A stretch of 64,000 bases of DNA from positions 1 through 64,000 of the forward strand of contig JAKSJB010000009.1 in NCBI GenBank assembly GCA_024398475.1, given 5' to 3'. The DNA comes from Bacteroidaceae bacterium (GTDB lineage Bacteria; Bacteroidota; Bacteroidia; Bacteroidales; Bacteroidaceae). A program made the translations under genes and the position numbers. Positions 44,938-53,328 of the stretch are shown piece by piece (the stretch's first letter is position 1; every line of letters begins with the position of its first letter). The notes beneath the pieces are model-generated. The model was not told the DNA's origin, ran no database searches, and saw nothing but the letters and a program-made list of their open reading frames with translations.

Positions 44938-47517
44938 CTATTTAAGAATGTTGGCAATTGTAATCATCATTGTTGCGATAGAAGTTGCGGATGTTCCCAT
45001 TGACATAACTTCTGCTGTTGACATCTTGTTCTTTGTCTGCTTGGATGGGACAACAATCTCACAACCAGGCTGAATGTCTTTGGATGAATGGCGGCCTATA
45101 AGTTCTACCGAACCGTTCATATATACTGCGTACACGCGGCTCTTGCGTGCCTTGCTGTTATATCCACCGGAACGCTTGATATAATAACTGAGCGATTTAC
45201 CCTTCTTGTAATTCATTGAGATAGGATACATTACTTCTCCACTTATCTTTACCGTATTGGAATATTGAGGTACGATGAGCTTGTCACCTTCACGGAGTAT
45301 AACGTCGTCTTCGCCTTCCGGATTTGCCATTGCGCTTTCCAAATCTATGGATACTGGGTATGTGTTTCCAAGGTCGAGTTTCATGAGAAGGAGTGAATCG
45401 GCTCTTTCAAGATCGAAATCCTTTTCTGTGTCAAGACTTGATTCGTATAGCGCAATCTGTTGACTCCGCATACTTGTTTCACGTTGCAGACGTTCTTCTT
45501 CAGTCATGGTTCTTTCAAGACGGGCTCCCTTTGCATATGCATCGGCGGAGAGTCCACCTGCGGCTTTTACAAGGTTGCTGAGACGGTAACTCTTGCTTGA
45601 CGCAGAATAACTTCCTGAGAAGTTTACGGCTCCGGAAATACTGACATTCTTTGGCTCTGAATATGAAGGACTCTGGCGTACTACAACCTTATCGTATGGT
45701 TGGAGTGTGAAACCGTTTTCTCCATCAACGACAAAACCGTCTTTCAAAGAGAATGAAAATGTTTCTGCAATCTGGTCTGACGTCTCTGTTGCTGATGGAT
45801 TGAAAATGCGGCGAAAAACATCGACCTTTGATGTTGAGGCGGCATTTGTCAGACCTCCTGCCTGTAGTACGAAGTCTTCAATAGTAGTGTTCTCTGCATA
45901 TTGATAAGTTCCAGGATACAATACTTCTCCTACAATTTCAATAGTCTGGTCTGTGATGTTGTCATGACGGCTTGCGACAAATAAAACGTCATTTTTCCTT
46001 AATGGAATGTCAGGAGCTGTTCCTTCCAAAATACCCTTGACATTCACGGAGAGAACTTCCAATGTCTTGTCTTCTTTCTCACGGTGCATTACGGCACGGT
46101 TTACAAATGCATCTTCACTTAAACCTTCCGCAGCCAAAAGCAGTTCGCGGACGGTACTGATGTCCCCTCCCAATTGGAACATACCGGGATGCATGACGGC
46201 TCCCCTTACTTCAACCATATTGGAGTAACGTGCCACGACTGAATCTACATAAAGTGAGTCTCCGTCGTTTACAGTAAAACTGCTCATGTTGAACTCTCCG
46301 ATTGTATGAATGGAATATTCTGCTCCGTTTTTGCGGATAAGTCTTACATTCTTTCGATATGCATCTCCTGCAAATCCTCCTGCATAACTAATGAGAGTGG
46401 CAACGCTTTCTGTTGATTTCATTTCATAGAACATTGGACGCTTTACACGTCCCTTTACACGTACCAGGCAATCATAGGCTCCAACAACAATGATATCGTT
46501 GTCCTGCAGACGGATATCACCGGCGGAATTGCCATTCATGATGTAGTCGTAAACGTCAATAGTGGCAATCTCGCGTCCTGAACGATATACTTTAATGTTA
46601 CGCAGTGTTCCAATGTCGTTTATACCACCTGCTGCATACAATGCATTGAAGGCTGTTGAAAGGGAATTCAAGGTGTATGTACCCGGAATCTTTACTTCTC
46701 CCATGACCTGTACAAGTATAGAACGTGTTTCACCAACGCTGAGGCTAATGTTGCAGCCTGAGTAATAACGACCCAAACGGGACTTGAGAACCCCATTTGC
46801 CTGTGATACTGTAAGACCTCCCAACTTTATTGGACCGACTCCCTCAATCGTGACAGTTCCGTCTGGTGAGATGGTTCCTTCAAACGTTTCCTGTGAGGCT
46901 CCCCATACATCAATGATTACTGCATCACCGGCACCGAGACGGTAGTTTGTAGGGGTGGCAATATTCATTGCTGGCTGGAATGTAAGTTCCTTGTTGCTGA
47001 AGAGATTGCGTCCAAAAACCTGCTCCTCTGAATTATCAAACATATTGCGGTAATATATCAAAGAGTCAATGTCTAGAAAACCAATTTCATCGTTGAGCAT
47101 TTCTAATCGTTCTTCTTGTGTGTATTCATCCATGCCTCGCTGCCCACGAACCTGACTGCGTACCATGTAGTTGTTCTGCATTTGGTTCTTCTCTCCGTTT
47201 ATTTGGCGATTGGTGCGAAGTCGAGTCTTGCTGACATTCTTGTTCTGTTCAGTAAGATCTACTGCTCCGAGATTGTTTTGTTCGGCACTGTATTTCCGAC
47301 GTATTTTCTGCAACTGCTGAACGGTCACCCCTTTCTTTAGAAGATTTTGTACGATAGTTGCCTGATCTTCACCCTTTGCCTGACGTTCCTGTACGAACTT
47401 GATGACTTGGTCATCACTCATGGATTGTGCATATACCAAGGTTGTTATGCTTGTACACAAAAGCATAACAGCGAGGATAGATAGTCTTTTTATCATTGAA
47501 TGATATTTTTGATTCAT
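44938..47517 (-). CDS. wza: Polysaccharide export protein, Wza-like with multiple SLBB domains
   Basis: 859-residue outer-membrane export protein. Signal peptide (about 1-30, ending TTLVYAQ), a polysaccharide biosynthesis/export domain around 190-270 (YRLGAGDAVIIDVWG, GTITIEGVGPI-type), then several SLBB repeats (about 270-820) such as VMGEVKIPGTYTL, VRGAVMHPGMFQLGG, IVGEVLYPGTYQY and ISGEVMYPISMNYK. It is far longer than E. coli Wza (379), as usual for Bacteroidetes. The start could also be the internal ATG at 47496 (MIKRLSILAVML). It exports the polymer across the outer membrane. Confidence 0.92.
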   Translation of the reverse strand: MNQKYHSMIKRLSILAVMLLCTSITTLVYAQSMSDDQVIKFVQERQAKGEDQATIVQNLLKKGVTVQQLQKIRRKYSAEQNNLGAVDLTEQNKNVSKTRLRTNRQINGEKNQMQNNYMVRSQVRGQRGMDEYTQEERLEMLNDEIGFLDIDSLIYYRNMFDNSEEQVFGRNLFSNKELTFQPAMNIATPTNYRLGAGDAVIIDVWGASQETFEGTISPDGTVTIEGVGPIKLGGLTVSQANGVLKSRLGRYYSGCNISLSVGETRSILVQVMGEVKIPGTYTLNSLSTAFNALYAAGGINDIGTLRNIKVYRSGREIATIDVYDYIMNGNSAGDIRLQDNDIIVVGAYDCLVRVKGRVKRPMFYEMKSTESVATLISYAGGFAGDAYRKNVRLIRKNGAEYSIHTIGEFNMSSFTVNDGDSLYVDSVVARYSNMVEVRGAVMHPGMFQLGGDISTVRELLLAAEGLSEDAFVNRAVMHREKEDKTLEVLSVNVKGILEGTAPDIPLRKNDVLFVASRHDNITDQTIEIVGEVLYPGTYQYAENTTIEDFVLQAGGLTNAASTSKVDVFRRIFNPSATETSDQIAETFSFSLKDGFVVDGENGFTLQPYDKVVVRQSPSYSEPKNVSISGAVNFSGSYSASSKSYRLSNLVKAAGGLSADAYAKGARLERTMTEEERLQRETSMRSQQIALYESSLDTEKDFDLERADSLLLMKLDLGNTYPVSIDLESAMANPEGEDDVILREGDKLIVPQYSNTVKISGEVMYPISMNYKKGKSLSYYIKRSGGYNSKARKSRVYAVYMNGSVELIGRHSSKDIQPGCEIVVPSKQTKNKMSTAEVMSMGTSATSIATMMITIANILK

Positions 47518-47570
47518 GTGAGTATTAACTTGGTTGGTTTGCAGTATATGTTCATATTAAGACACTAAGA

Positions 47571-47592
47571 CCTCCCTAAGTAATTGGGGAGG
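47571..47592 (-). promoter_or_regulatory. Hairpin between the first two genes of the operon
   Basis: CCTCCC (47571-47576) and GGGAGG (47587-47592) can pair around a 10-nt loop, in the gap between the phosphoglycosyl transferase and wza. There is no strong T tract, so it may be an attenuator or RNA processing site, not a full terminator. Confidence 0.4.
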
Positions 47593-47603
47593 ACTTTATG
47601 GCG

Positions 47604-48230
47604 CTAAAATTGTTTGCCACACAAAATGGATGTAAGTGTCTCGGATATAATCTTAAAATCAAGAGCGAGGCTTCGGTGACGCAGATAATCCAAATCCATG
47701 TCAAGGCGACGTATCATTTTTTCCATGGAGTCAGTGTATCCATTGTGCAGAGTCGCATCGGATGTAACACCTGGACGACTAATATAAAGCAATTCATAGT
47801 CAGGACGGTGCTTTTTAATCTGTTCAATGAAAAACTGTCGCTCAGGTCTATAGCCTACGAATGACATGTCTCCGACAAATACATTCCACAATTGTGGTAA
47901 TTCGTCAAGATGATGGGCTCTGAGACTCTTACCTACATCAGTAAGTCTGTTGTCTCCTTCCTGAGCCAATTGTGGACCCTCGTCCTCGGCTGTAGTCTTC
48001 ATCGTACGGAACTTGATGATATTGAACGGCTTCCCTCCTTTTCCAATTCTTTCTTGCTTAAAGAATACCGGTCCTTCTCCTTCGGCTTTCTGTGCAATTG
48101 CAATAATGAAAAAAAGCGGACTTGTGACTATAAGTCCAATTAACGCACCTATAATGTCAAAGGTACGCTTTATGGCTCTTTCTATCAGTCCCATTCCGTC
48201 TGTTATATTGTTGCTTGATTCGTTGGCCAT
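47604..48230 (-). CDS. Initiating phosphoglycosyl transferase (small monotopic type)
   Basis: 208-residue bacterial sugar transferase, transferring a sugar-phosphate to undecaprenyl-phosphate to start the repeat unit. It has only the catalytic core: one membrane hairpin (IIGALIGLIVTSPLFFIIAIAQ), KFRTM, and the catalytic Asp-Glu pair in HHLDELPQLWNVF, then SFVGYRPERQFF and SRPGVT. This is the PglC-like short form, without the N-terminal membrane bundle of WcaJ/WbaP. First gene of the operon, 86 nt before wza. Confidence 0.92.
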   Translation of the reverse strand: MANESSNNITDGMGLIERAIKRTFDIIGALIGLIVTSPLFFIIAIAQKAEGEGPVFFKQERIGKGGKPFNIIKFRTMKTTAEDEGPQLAQEGDNRLTDVGKSLRAHHLDELPQLWNVFVGDMSFVGYRPERQFFIEQIKKHRPDYELLYISRPGVTSDATLHNGYTDSMEKMIRRLDMDLDYLRHRSLALDFKIISETLTSILCGKQF

Positions 48231-48332
48231 CTTTTAACAGTTAGTTGTGTGGTTGATGCACATACTGTACTCAATTATTAATATAAACGTAATTATTTCA
48301 GCTTTATTGTGATTGTGGTTCAAAAAACAATG

Positions 48333-48340
48333 CAAAGATA
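48333..48340 (-). promoter_or_regulatory. -7 element of the polysaccharide operon
   Basis: TATCTTTG on the minus strand, 103 nt before the first gene; the -33 box is weak. It is the only good promoter seen upstream of the ten-gene operon. Confidence 0.6.
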
Positions 48341-48426
48341 CGAAAATATTCATATAAAACGATATATGTACATTCAATATTTTAGCATATACATTAAAAG
48401 AGTGACATATTATCAGAATTTATTCA

Positions 48427-48434
48427 TATCTTTG
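48427..48434 (+). promoter_or_regulatory. -7 element of the DUF3237 gene
   Basis: TATCTTTG, 143 nt before the ATG; a -33 element is not clear. The leader of about 135 nt is longer than usual here. Confidence 0.55.
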
Positions 48435-48577
48435 CAATATAAATGGTACGATTGATCGTCATATATGATATGTCGGAAGATATTAATGATCAGCTGAAAA
48501 TGACTAAGGTCAAGCGATAATGCATAATTTCTAAAACAAGAATAGTATTATTAACTTAACAATCAAATTAAAAATTT

Positions 48578-49084
48578 ATGAAGAAATTACTTTCTTTATG
48601 CGTCATAGTTCTTATTGCTATGTCTGCAAAGGCACAGGTTGCAATGCCTGCAACTCCTGACATTACACCAAAATTGGAGTATGTATTGGAACTTAAAGTG
48701 AAGATTGATGGTGCTTTTTCTGTTGGTAAGACACCTCACGGTGGTCGTACAGTTATTCCTATTACAGGCGGAACATTTGAAGGACCGAACATTAAAGGTA
48801 CGATTATTCCTGGAGGAGCTGATTATCAAATGGGTAATCAGGAAACAGGACGCACTGAAGTGGAAGCAATTTACTGTATTAAAACTGATGATGGAGTAAA
48901 CATCCATGTTCGTAATTGTGGACTCATCTGTTCTGGTCAGGGAGGATTCTATTTTGTAACTTCTCCCAAGTTCGAGGCTCCGCTTGACAGTAAGTATGCA
49001 TGGTTGAATAATGCAGTATATGTATGCAAACCAGATTTCGGCCATCAGGAATATCTTTCACTTAAGGTGTGGAAAGTAAATTAA
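48578..49084 (+). CDS. Exported DUF3237 protein
   Basis: 168 residues with a signal peptide (MKKLLSLCVIVLIAMSAKA, cut before Gln20). The rest matches DUF3237: LEYVLELKVKI, TPHGGRTVIPITGGTFEG, IKGTIIPGGADYQMG, TDDGVNIHVRNCGLI and ending in LSLKVWKVN. DUF3237 proteins are small beta-barrels; many are cytoplasmic, so a secreted form is somewhat unusual. No biochemical role is established to my knowledge. It is transcribed away from the polysaccharide operon from a shared regulatory region. Confidence 0.85.
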   Translation: MKKLLSLCVIVLIAMSAKAQVAMPATPDITPKLEYVLELKVKIDGAFSVGKTPHGGRTVIPITGGTFEGPNIKGTIIPGGADYQMGNQETGRTEVEAIYCIKTDDGVNIHVRNCGLICSGQGGFYFVTSPKFEAPLDSKYAWLNNAVYVCKPDFGHQEYLSLKVWKVN

Positions 49085-49193
49085 TTACCGAAAACATTAT
49101 CTGTTGCAACTTTTTTAAGATTGGTTGCGTCTAACAATACAGATAAGTAATTTTAGGTAATTTTTAAGATTAACAGAATCTTCGAAGAAAATG

Positions 49194-49227
49194 AAAGGGG
49201 ATTGCTCGTGATGAGTAATCCCCTTTT
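49194..49227. terminator. Bidirectional terminator between DUF3237 and Nfn-like genes
   Basis: A 14-bp stem (49194-49207 with 49213-49226, one G-T pair) with a 5-nt loop lies between two convergent genes. It runs into TTTT on the plus strand and AT-rich sequence on the minus strand. Confidence 0.8.
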
Positions 49228-49246
49228 CAAAATTGTAGATTGATCT

Positions 49247-51604
49247 TTATGAAAGTTTTTCGCTCATAAATTTGGCAGCACGGCGACCATCACCCATTGC
49301 GAGGATAACTGTAGCACCACCACGTACAATATCACCGCCGGCAAAAATTGTTGGGATGGATGACTGCATTTCATCGTTTACTGCAATAGTGTTCTTGCGT
49401 CCGAGTTCGAGTCCCTTGATGGACTTTGGAACGATAGGGTTAGGACTTACACCAACTGCAACGATTGCCATATCTATGTCGATAGTCTCAATTGCACCCT
49501 CAACAGGAACTGGACTGCGGCGGCCGGATGCGTCAGGTTCACCGAGCTCCATCTTCTGGAGACGAACCTGCTTCACTGCACCCTTTTCGTCAGCAATATA
49601 TTCGATAGGGTTGTGTAGTGTCATGAATTCGATTCCTTCTTCCTTCGCGTGCTTTACTTCCTCAAGACGTGCAGGCATTTCTTCTTCGCTGCGGCGGTAT
49701 GCTATGAATACACGTTCTGCACCAAGGCGCTTTGCTGTACGGCATGAGTCCATAGCGGTGTTTCCACCACCGACTACCATAACGTTCTTTGCCTTGTTGA
49801 TAGGAGTGTCGCTGTCAGGATTGGAAGCATCCATGAGATTTACACGTGTTAGATATTCGTTTGATGACATAATGCCGGTACTGTTTTCACCAGGAATGTT
49901 CATGAAGTTTGGCAGACCTGCACCAGATGCGACGAATATACCCTTGAAACCTTCTGCTTCGAGTTCTTCGGTACTGATTGTCTTACCTACGATGCAGTCC
50001 TTGACGAACTTGACACCAATCTTTTCAAGGTTCTTGATTTCTACGTCAACGATGGCATTTGGCAGACGGAATTCAGGAATACCATATTTCAGTACACCAC
50101 CGATTTCATGGAGGGCTTCAAACACTGTAACGTCGAAACCGTTCTTTGCCATGTCACCGGCAAAACTGAGTCCGGCAGGACCTGATCCTACAACAGCCAC
50201 CTTGATACCGTTTGAAGGTTTGCACTGTGGAAGAGACATTTTTCCGCTCTCGCGTTCATAGTCGGCTGCAAAACGTTCGAGGTAACCGATTGCAACAGCA
50301 GGCTTACCCATCTTCAAATGAATACATTTGCTTTCGCACTGCTTTTCCTGCGGACAAACACGTCCGCATACTGCAGGAAGTGAAGACGTTGATTTCAGTA
50401 CCTTTGCTGCATCGAGGAATTCTCCACGTTCGATACTCTTGATGAAAGAAGGAATGTTGATGCTTACAGGACAGCCTTCCATACATGTTGGTTTTGGACA
50501 GTCGAGGCAACGTTTTGCTTCAAGCAATGCCTGTTCTGCACTCAAACCTGTATTTACCTCTTCGGTACGTGTTGTGGCACGATATACAGGATCAAGTTCT
50601 GGCATCTTGCAACGTTCAATAGCAGTACGGTCCTTTGGCTTCATCGACTTGCGTAGTTCATCGCGCCAAGGTTGATTGCGGTCAATGAGTTCTTCAAGTG
50701 GGGTAGTGGCATCAGCAGATACATTCGTGTTATTAGAATTACAAGCACAGGTGCTTTCCTTTTCACAAGTGCTGTTACCGTTGACATGTGCTTCAAGTTT
50801 CTTCATCTCTTCAAGTTCAGCAGCCTTGAATGCACCCATACGCTTGAACATCTCGTCGAAGTCAACTTCGTGACCGTCAAATTCAGGACCGTCAACACAT
50901 ACGAAACGAGTCTTTCCTCCTACTGAAATACGACATGCACCACACATACCGGTACCGTCAACCATGATAGTGTTGAGCGACACATCGGTTGGAACATTAT
51001 ATTTTTTAGTGAGAAGGCAGCAGAACTTCATCATAATGGCAGGACCAATAGCGAAGCACTTGTCAACCTTTTCTCTCTGAATAACCTGTTCGATACCTAC
51101 GGTTACGACTCCCTGTTGTCCGTAACTACCGTCGTCAGTCATGATGATTACTTCATCTGAATGCTTGCGGACTTCATCCTCGAGGATGATAAGTTCCTTT
51201 GTACGTCCTGCAAGAACGCTGACAACCTTGTTGCCTGCAGCTTTCAATGCTTTGATGATAGGAAGCATTGGAGCCACACCAACACCACCTCCGGCACATA
51301 CAACGGTACCGAAATTCTCGATGTGAGTAGCCTGGCCGAGCGGACCTACAACGTCTGTGATATAATCACCTTCGTTAAGGCTGCACAGTTTGGTAGAAGA
51401 GTAACCTACTGTTTGTACTACAAGAGTGATTGTTCCCTTTACAGGGTCACTGTCTGCAATAGTGAGAGGCATACGTTCGCCTTTCTCGCCGACACGTACG
51501 ATAACGAAGTGTCCTGCCTTGCGAGACTTTGCAATAAGAGGTGCCTCGACTTCAAGTCGGAACACTTTCTCTGAAAACTGAGATTTGCTTACAATCTTGT
51601 TCAT
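49247..51604 (-). CDS. Fused NfnA-NfnB-like flavoprotein (ferredoxin-NADP reductase alpha / GltD-like)
   Basis: 785-residue two-part redox protein. Residues 1-270 are a dihydroorotate dehydrogenase electron-transfer-like FAD/NAD domain (VGVAPMLPIIKAL) with a [2Fe-2S] cysteine set in GTGMCGACRISV and RFVCVDGPEF. Residues about 310-785 are GltD-like, with iron-sulfur cysteines in CLDCPKPTCMEGC and CGRVCPQEKQC, an FAD motif VVGSGPAGLSFAGD and an NADPH motif VVGGGNTAMDSCRTA. In clostridia and Thermotoga NfnA and NfnB are separate subunits that bifurcate electrons between NADH, ferredoxin and NADP; the fused form is widespread in Bacteroidales. True glutamate synthase activity is unlikely without a GltB partner here. 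Confidence 0.9.
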   Translation of the reverse strand: MNKIVSKSQFSEKVFRLEVEAPLIAKSRKAGHFVIVRVGEKGERMPLTIADSDPVKGTITLVVQTVGYSSTKLCSLNEGDYITDVVGPLGQATHIENFGTVVCAGGGVGVAPMLPIIKALKAAGNKVVSVLAGRTKELIILEDEVRKHSDEVIIMTDDGSYGQQGVVTVGIEQVIQREKVDKCFAIGPAIMMKFCCLLTKKYNVPTDVSLNTIMVDGTGMCGACRISVGGKTRFVCVDGPEFDGHEVDFDEMFKRMGAFKAAELEEMKKLEAHVNGNSTCEKESTCACNSNNTNVSADATTPLEELIDRNQPWRDELRKSMKPKDRTAIERCKMPELDPVYRATTRTEEVNTGLSAEQALLEAKRCLDCPKPTCMEGCPVSINIPSFIKSIERGEFLDAAKVLKSTSSLPAVCGRVCPQEKQCESKCIHLKMGKPAVAIGYLERFAADYERESGKMSLPQCKPSNGIKVAVVGSGPAGLSFAGDMAKNGFDVTVFEALHEIGGVLKYGIPEFRLPNAIVDVEIKNLEKIGVKFVKDCIVGKTISTEELEAEGFKGIFVASGAGLPNFMNIPGENSTGIMSSNEYLTRVNLMDASNPDSDTPINKAKNVMVVGGGNTAMDSCRTAKRLGAERVFIAYRRSEEEMPARLEEVKHAKEEGIEFMTLHNPIEYIADEKGAVKQVRLQKMELGEPDASGRRSPVPVEGAIETIDIDMAIVAVGVSPNPIVPKSIKGLELGRKNTIAVNDEMQSSIPTIFAGGDIVRGGATVILAMGDGRRAAKFMSEKLS

Positions 51605-51626
51605 GTTGATTTATGTGTATGAGTTG

Positions 51627-51749
51627 TTATTCTTTGTCTTTTTCCGGTTCCGGAATGAATTTGTCACCATTGGCAATTGCTTCGTCCCATGGTTTTACCG
51701 TACGAAGTTCTTCAGATTGGTCATCCTTGCGATTCCAATAAGTACCCAT
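51627..51749 (-). CDS. Tiny ORF between serS and the Nfn-like gene
   Basis: A 40-codon frame starting ATG 51749, encoding MGTYWNRKDDQSEELRTVKP and ending EKDKE. It lies 9 nt after serS and 22 nt before the flavoprotein gene on the same strand, so it fits in the operon. It is hydrophilic, and I recognise no family. The tight spacing and plain codon use support a real small protein. Confidence 0.55.
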   Translation of the reverse strand: MGTYWNRKDDQSEELRTVKPWDEAIANGDKFIPEPEKDKE

Positions 51750-51758
51750 GGCTGATTG

Positions 51759-53075
51759 CTATTTAATGATTTCACATCCCATGTAAGGAACCAATGCCTT
51801 TGGTACGCGGATACCTTCGGCAGTTTGGTTGTTCTCCAGAATAGATGCAACGATACGTGGCAGAGCAAGGGCAGAACCATTGAGAGTGTGGCATAGTTCT
51901 GTCTTCTTGTCGGCGATGCGACGGTAACGGCATTTCAGACGGTTTGCCTGATAAGTGTCGAAGTTGCTGACGGAAGAAACCTCCAGCCAGCGTCCCTGGG
52001 CTTCAGAATAAACTTCAAAGTCATAGCAGATAGCAGATGTGAAACTCTGGTCACCTCCGCACAGGCGAAGAATACGGTATGGAAGTTCCAACTTGCAGAG
52101 AAGTCCTTCCACGTGTTCAAGCATTTCCTTATGACTTTGCTCGGAATGTTCAGGAGTATCTATTCTTACGATTTCAATCTTTGAGAATTCATGCAGACGG
52201 TTCAGTCCACGTACGTCCTTGCCGTAACTTCCGGCTTCGCGGCGGAAACATTGAGTGTATGCACAGTTCTTTATAGGAAGATCCTTTTCGTCAAGAATTA
52301 CGTCGCGGTAGATGTTCGTAACCGGAACTTCGGCAGTAGGAATGAGATAGAGGTCATCAACCTCGCAATGGTACATCTGTCCTTCCTTGTCAGGCAACTG
52401 ACCTGTGCCATATCCCGATGCAGCGTTTACTACCGTAGGAGGCATGATTTCGGTGTATCCGGAATTGCGTGCCTCGTCAAGGAAGAAATTGATGAGGGCT
52501 CTTTGCAGACGTGCTCCAAGTCCAACATATACAGGAAAACCAGCACCTGAAATCTTTACACCTAAATCAAAGTCAATAAGGTTGTATTTCTTTGCCAGTT
52601 CCCAGTGTGGAAGTTTGGCTTCTGTGTTGGCAGGAACGGTATCCCAGTTGCCCACAGTATCACCTTCCTTGCATTCGCGTAGGGAGGACTTTACAACTAT
52701 ATTGTCTTCGGCACATGAACCTTCAGGTACTATGTCGTATGGAATGTTCGGGATTGTGCAGAGATGGGCGGTAAGTGCAGATTCCACTTCGTTCATCTGC
52801 TGTTGGAAAGCCTGTGACTCTTCCTTCAATGCTGCAACCTTAGCCTTGGCTGCTTCTGCTTCGTCACGTTTTCCCTGTTTCATGAGTGCCCCGATTTCTG
52901 CAGCACACTTTTTCTGTTCAGCGAGACACGCATCCAGTTTCTGCTGTGTCTCACGACGGTTTCTGTCAAGGGAAATTGCCTTGTCAATGGCTTCCTTGGC
53001 ATTGCCGAAATGTTTCTTCTCCAAACCGCGGATAACTTTTTCCGTTTGTTCGGTTATGAGTTTGAGTGTTAACAT
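51759..53075 (-). CDS. serS: Seryl-tRNA synthetase
   Basis: Class II synthetase charging tRNA-Ser, 438 residues. An N-terminal coiled-coil arm (about 30-105) that binds the long variable arm of tRNA, then motif 2 (FRREAGSYGKDVRGLNRLHEF) and motif 3 (NGSALALPRIVASILE). ATG 53075 (MLTLKLITEQTEKV) is chosen; the upstream open frame to 53132 overlaps the preceding small ORF. It follows purH and the small basic ORF on the same strand. Confidence 0.96.
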   Translation of the reverse strand: MLTLKLITEQTEKVIRGLEKKHFGNAKEAIDKAISLDRNRRETQQKLDACLAEQKKCAAEIGALMKQGKRDEAEAAKAKVAALKEESQAFQQQMNEVESALTAHLCTIPNIPYDIVPEGSCAEDNIVVKSSLRECKEGDTVGNWDTVPANTEAKLPHWELAKKYNLIDFDLGVKISGAGFPVYVGLGARLQRALINFFLDEARNSGYTEIMPPTVVNAASGYGTGQLPDKEGQMYHCEVDDLYLIPTAEVPVTNIYRDVILDEKDLPIKNCAYTQCFRREAGSYGKDVRGLNRLHEFSKIEIVRIDTPEHSEQSHKEMLEHVEGLLCKLELPYRILRLCGGDQSFTSAICYDFEVYSEAQGRWLEVSSVSNFDTYQANRLKCRYRRIADKKTELCHTLNGSALALPRIVASILENNQTAEGIRVPKALVPYMGCEIIK

Positions 53076-53109
53076 TATGCTATTCTGATTAAAAACGATT
53101 GCTGTTGTA

Positions 53110-53316
53110 TTATCTCTTTTTTTGTGACGCACGATTTTTTACGCGTTGTCGAATTTCCGCCTTGTGCTTGGCAGAACCAGAGCCGTGAGCACCAGTCTTG
53201 TAACTCTTGCCCCTGGCTTTTGTCTTGACCTTGTCGGCATTTCCCTCGGATTTCTTCTTGCCTCCGAAATTGATGCCAATGGTCATTGCCTGGTAGATTT
53301 CGTTGTCGCTTGCCAT
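53110..53316 (-). CDS. Small strongly basic protein of unknown function
   Basis: 68-residue frame (MASDNEIYQAMTIGINFGGK and Lys/Arg/Gly-rich onwards, ending NRASQKKR). Very basic, low-complexity C-terminal two thirds, suggesting nucleic-acid contact. It begins 12 nt after the purH-like gene and ends 34 nt before serS on the same strand, so likely co-transcribed. I do not recognise a family; it is not L27 or another ribosomal protein I know. Confidence 0.6.
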   Translation of the reverse strand: MASDNEIYQAMTIGINFGGKKKSEGNADKVKTKARGKSYKTGAHGSGSAKHKAEIRQRVKNRASQKKR

Positions 53317-53328
53317 CAGGTTAAATGA

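Larger units (their letters stand above)
48231..48577. other. Divergent regulatory region between polysaccharide operon and DUF3237 gene
   Basis: No gene. Two divergent -7 elements sit about 90 nt apart (48333-48340 minus, 48427-48434 plus), both A/T-rich. No UpxY/UpxZ antiterminator gene and no invertible-promoter inverted repeats were noticed. Confidence 0.6.

Noticed and set aside
48231..48577. Invertible promoter of the polysaccharide operon
   Set aside because: I looked for inverted repeats around 48333 as in Bacteroides phase-variable capsules and saw none, and no invertase gene is near.
49272..50261. 329-codon plus-strand open frame
   Set aside because: It is antisense to the GltD-like half of the flavoprotein gene, with a Ser/Pro-rich, unnatural composition.
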